Shown: positions 13,122 through 15,535 of the stretch, piece after piece
Numbering within the stretch: position 1 is the stretch's first letter
Layout of the letters: every line of letters starts with the position of its first letter
NCBI GenBank assembly: GCA_029259675.1
Contig: JAJDES010000052.1
Coordinates: forward strand, 1-15,535
Reading direction: 5' to 3'
DNA: 15,535 nucleotides
Origin: Planctomycetota bacterium
GTDB lineage: Bacteria > Planctomycetota > UBA1135 > GCA-002686595
Notes under the pieces: model-generated
Told to the model about the DNA's origin: nothing
Databases searched by the model: none
What the model saw: the letters and a program-made list of their open reading frames with translations, nothing else
Translations under genes and position numbers: made by a program

Positions 13122-15535
13122 ATGGTTAACAACCTCGGTCGCAAGCTGACCATCATCGCCGTCCTGCTCTCCATTTCGGTGGGGCTCCTTATCTTCAAGG
13201 ATCGGCCCTTCCGCTTGGGCCTGGATATCCGCGGGGGTACTCGACTTTCGTACTTCATCGACATTGATGCGGCGATTCGAGCCGGCGAACTGTCGGAGAA
13301 CGAAAACAAGGCTCTGATCCTGCAGCAGACGATCGACATCATCTCCGATCGAATCAACTCCAGCGGTCTGAAGGAGCCGACGATTCGCCAGGAGGGCAAC
13401 TCCAGGGTCGTGATCGAAATTCCCGGCTCGGCCGGACTCGGTGGAATCCAAGCGGAGGCCGCCCTAGGTGCAGCCATGGGGCCGGGAGACGCGGGCGTTT
13501 TGGCCCTGACCGGCGACGAGACTCAAATCGAATCCTTTCCGGGCAATGGCGGCACCGTCCGCATCGGCTCCGAGAAGATTCACTACAAGGCCATCGACGG
13601 CACCAACCTGATTGAGCTGACGCGCGCTTACCTGGGCACCACCGCCGTCGCCCACGAAAGCGGTGCAACCGTTGAACTCGTCAGCGACAACGCCATTCGA
13701 AGCGCCATTGAGAACTTGGGCGAGCTCGAGTTCTTGATCCTGGCCGAAATTTCGGACTACTCCAGCCTGGGCACTGACGCCACCACCGAGCGCGGCAAGC
13801 TCGAAGCGTGGGTGGCCGAGAACCCCAACTTGCCCCTGGCCCGCTTCAATCGCGTTCCCGCCGAAGCCGGCGGACCCAACCCCGGCATCCGTTGGTTCCC
13901 GGGCAAAGCCGACGGCCGCAGCGAACTCGAACGCGCCGAGATTCTGCTCACCTCGAAGGACCCTTGGCAATTCACGGGTCAAAACCTGGGCAAGGTCTAC
14001 TTCACCCAAGACCGCCTCGGCTATCCCGCCGTGGGCTTCGAATTCAAGCCCAGCAAGCGCACCGATTTCGGTGACTTCACCGACGAGAACACCGGCCGGG
14101 TCATGGCCATCGTCCTCAACGACGTAATTGCCTCCACCGCTCGCATCAAGAACCGCCTGCCCGGCGGCGGCATCATCGAAGGCGAGTTCTCGGAACAGGA
14201 AGTCGACAGTTTGGTGACCGTGCTGCGCACCGGCTCCCTGCGCATCCGCCCCATCCTCGAAGCGGAAGAAATCGTCGGTCCGAGCCTCGGCTCCGACTAC
14301 GTTCAACGGGGCTTCCGCGGCGGCATCATCGCACTGATCGCGATCCTGCTGTTCATGATCGGCTACTACCGCAAGCTCGGCGTCTTCACCGCGATCAGCT
14401 TGGGCGCCAACCTGCTGCTCCTGATGGGCGCCCTGGCCTTCAAGAACGCGACCCTGACCCTGCCCGGCATCGCGGGCATAATCCTCACGGTCGGTTTGGC
14501 GGTGGACGCGAACATCCTGATCTTTGACCGCATCCGCGAGGAACAGGACAAGGGCCGAAACATCAAGCAAGCCGCGAAGAACGGCTTCGATCGAGCGCTG
14601 GTCACAATCGTCGACGCCAACCTGACGACCTTGATAACGGGCATCATCCTGTTCGTCGTCGGCACCGGTCCCCTGCGCGGTTTCGCGATCACCCTTTGCT
14701 ACGGCGTCATCACTTCGATGTTCGCCGCGCTTGTGATCACGCGCGTACTGGTGCACTACTCGCTCGAAAAGCCCAAGCCCAGCTTCAGCATGGGAACCTG
14801 GCTTGTGAAGGCCGACTACAAGTTCCTCAACAAAGCCAAGTTGGCTTTGGGTGTCTCGAGCCTGGCCATCATCGGCGGCTTGGGACTGTTCGCGTCCATG
14901 CCCGACGACGAAAAGATGGGCATCGATTTCATCGGTGGAATCGAGATGCTCGTGCGCACGGAGGAGCCCCAGGAGACCGACACGTTGCGCGAAATCGTGG
15001 GCGACATCCCGGGTCAAATCGGCCAGAGCGCGACAGTCAAGGAAGTGCTTCAGTTCGGCGAAGGCGAAGGCACCTACACCGGCTTCCGCATCAGCTTCAA
15101 GACACCTGGAGATGTGAACACCGAAGCGGCCGAGGATGACACCGACACCCTAAGCCCCGAGATTCGAGCCGTGCTCGGAGATCTGCTCCAAAAGGGACCG
15201 GTTGAGCTGACGCTGTCCAGCGCCGGCGACACCCCCACCGCGGACCTGCGGCTTTACTTCGACGAAGCCCACAGCGGTGCCGACATTGCGACCCAGCTTG
15301 AGCTGGCTGGAATCAAGAACGCTGTTGTCACCGAAGACCCCGCGCGCGCCCAAACCTACATCGCCAGCGGAGAAGCTCCTTTCGGCACGGAGGCCAACGA
15401 TCTGCGCAACCAGATCCTGGACGTTTTCGGCGAAGGCGCCGACTCCCAAGGCGTGGCCTACACGCTGTCACTGCCGATCCCGCAAACCTCGGTCGTCGGA
15501 CCCCAGGTCGTTGGCGAGCTGCGCGACAAGGCCCT
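13122..15535 (+). CDS. secDF: SecD-SecF fusion protein translocase subunit (3' partial)
   Basis: This inner-membrane proton-driven factor pulls secreted proteins out of the SecYEG channel. The frame runs open from ATG 13122 to the window end, giving 804 residues without a stop. SecD part: first membrane segment ~8-25, FRLGLDIRGGT at 30-40, SSGLKEPTIRQEG at 80-92, then the periplasmic domain. The membrane block runs from ~400, with LTLPGIAGIILTVGLAVDAN at 445-464 and VDANLTTLI at 497-505. SecF part: first membrane segment ~575-592, GIDFIGG at 600-606, and the VVGPQVVGEL motif at 791-800. Joining SecD and SecF in one chain is known in several phyla. Two oddities are an extra ~75-residue module in the SecD periplasmic domain (residues ~109-187) and an enlarged SecF periplasmic domain. 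No Shine-Dalgarno site lies close to the start; GGAGG at 13097 is about 20 bases away. Confidence 0.95.
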   Translation, partial: MVNNLGRKLTIIAVLLSISVGLLIFKDRPFRLGLDIRGGTRLSYFIDIDAAIRAGELSENENKALILQQTIDIISDRINSSGLKEPTIRQEGNSRVVIEIPGSAGLGGIQAEAALGAAMGPGDAGVLALTGDETQIESFPGNGGTVRIGSEKIHYKAIDGTNLIELTRAYLGTTAVAHESGATVELVSDNAIRSAIENLGELEFLILAEISDYSSLGTDATTERGKLEAWVAENPNLPLARFNRVPAEAGGPNPGIRWFPGKADGRSELERAEILLTSKDPWQFTGQNLGKVYFTQDRLGYPAVGFEFKPSKRTDFGDFTDENTGRVMAIVLNDVIASTARIKNRLPGGGIIEGEFSEQEVDSLVTVLRTGSLRIRPILEAEEIVGPSLGSDYVQRGFRGGIIALIAILLFMIGYYRKLGVFTAISLGANLLLLMGALAFKNATLTLPGIAGIILTVGLAVDANILIFDRIREEQDKGRNIKQAAKNGFDRALVTIVDANLTTLITGIILFVVGTGPLRGFAITLCYGVITSMFAALVITRVLVHYSLEKPKPSFSMGTWLVKADYKFLNKAKLALGVSSLAIIGGLGLFASMPDDEKMGIDFIGGIEMLVRTEEPQETDTLREIVGDIPGQIGQSATVKEVLQFGEGEGTYTGFRISFKTPGDVNTEAAEDDTDTLSPEIRAVLGDLLQKGPVELTLSSAGDTPTADLRLYFDEAHSGADIATQLELAGIKNAVVTEDPARAQTYIASGEAPFGTEANDLRNQILDVFGEGADSQGVAYTLSLPIPQTSVVGPQVVGELRDKA

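Noticed and set aside
13464..15017. 517-codon open frame on the minus strand
   Set aside because: It lies wholly antisense to secDF, whose motifs are unmistakable. The translation is low-complexity (many D, Q, H, G, A) with no recognisable family, as expected from the complement of a GC-rich, codon-biased gene.
1..15535. Mobile element, CRISPR array, defence or biosynthetic island
   Set aside because: No transposase, integrase, toxin-antitoxin, nuclease or CRISPR repeat-spacer pattern was found. Nearly all genes are housekeeping or envelope genes, mostly with similar base composition.

Overview
The window is an ordinary-looking chromosomal segment from a GC-rich, Gram-negative-type bacterium. 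It holds fourteen coding regions, two of them cut by the window edges. No rRNA, tRNA, CRISPR array, integrase or transposase is visible. Planctomycetota or a relative is my tentative guess. It rests on the HU/IHF-type protein (a REFGVFEVKDRAAR..QNPRTLEK core), a fused SecDF, an MCE/Mla lipid-transport operon, and the scarcity of clear Shine-Dalgarno sites. None of these is decisive.

Layout. At 1-930 (+) is the 3' part of a cystathionine gamma-synthase/lyase family gene. It is followed by a long hairpin, a terminator-like hairpin and a five-copy 13-bp tandem repeat. From 5775 back to 1367 (-) lies a series of genes on one strand: trpS, a small lipoprotein, a TPR lipoprotein, a 48-codon ORF that overlaps both neighbours by 4 nt, dtd, and then, after a 528-bp gap, an HU/IHF-family gene. 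That gap contains a good sigma70-type promoter (perfect TTGACA, 17-bp spacer) that would give the HU gene a structured leader of about 325 nt.

At 6185-10618 (+) is a compact envelope operon: a lipoprotein built from about sixteen W-P-type repeats with a ~20-residue period, then mlaE, mlaF and mlaD. mlaE and mlaF overlap by 4 nt, and mlaD follows after 13 nt. MlaD ends in six glycine-rich repeats whose spacings differ by exactly 7 residues. A riboflavin synthase gene (-) converges on this operon from the right. trmD (TTG start), rplS (followed by a clear intrinsic terminator) and a SecD-SecF fusion (open at the window end) run rightward.

How the genes fit together. MlaF (ATPase), MlaE (permease) and MlaD (substrate-binding MCE protein) should form one inner-membrane lipid transporter, and the repeat lipoprotein is probably an envelope partner of it. 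TrpS, Dtd, TrmD and L19 serve translation, and SecDF serves protein export. The least ordinary items are the W-P repeat lipoprotein at the head of the Mla operon, the heptad-spaced repeats of MlaD, an extra module inside SecD that resembles a motif I associate with phage structural proteins, the doubly overlapping small ORF, and the structured HU leader. I found no defence system or mobile element.
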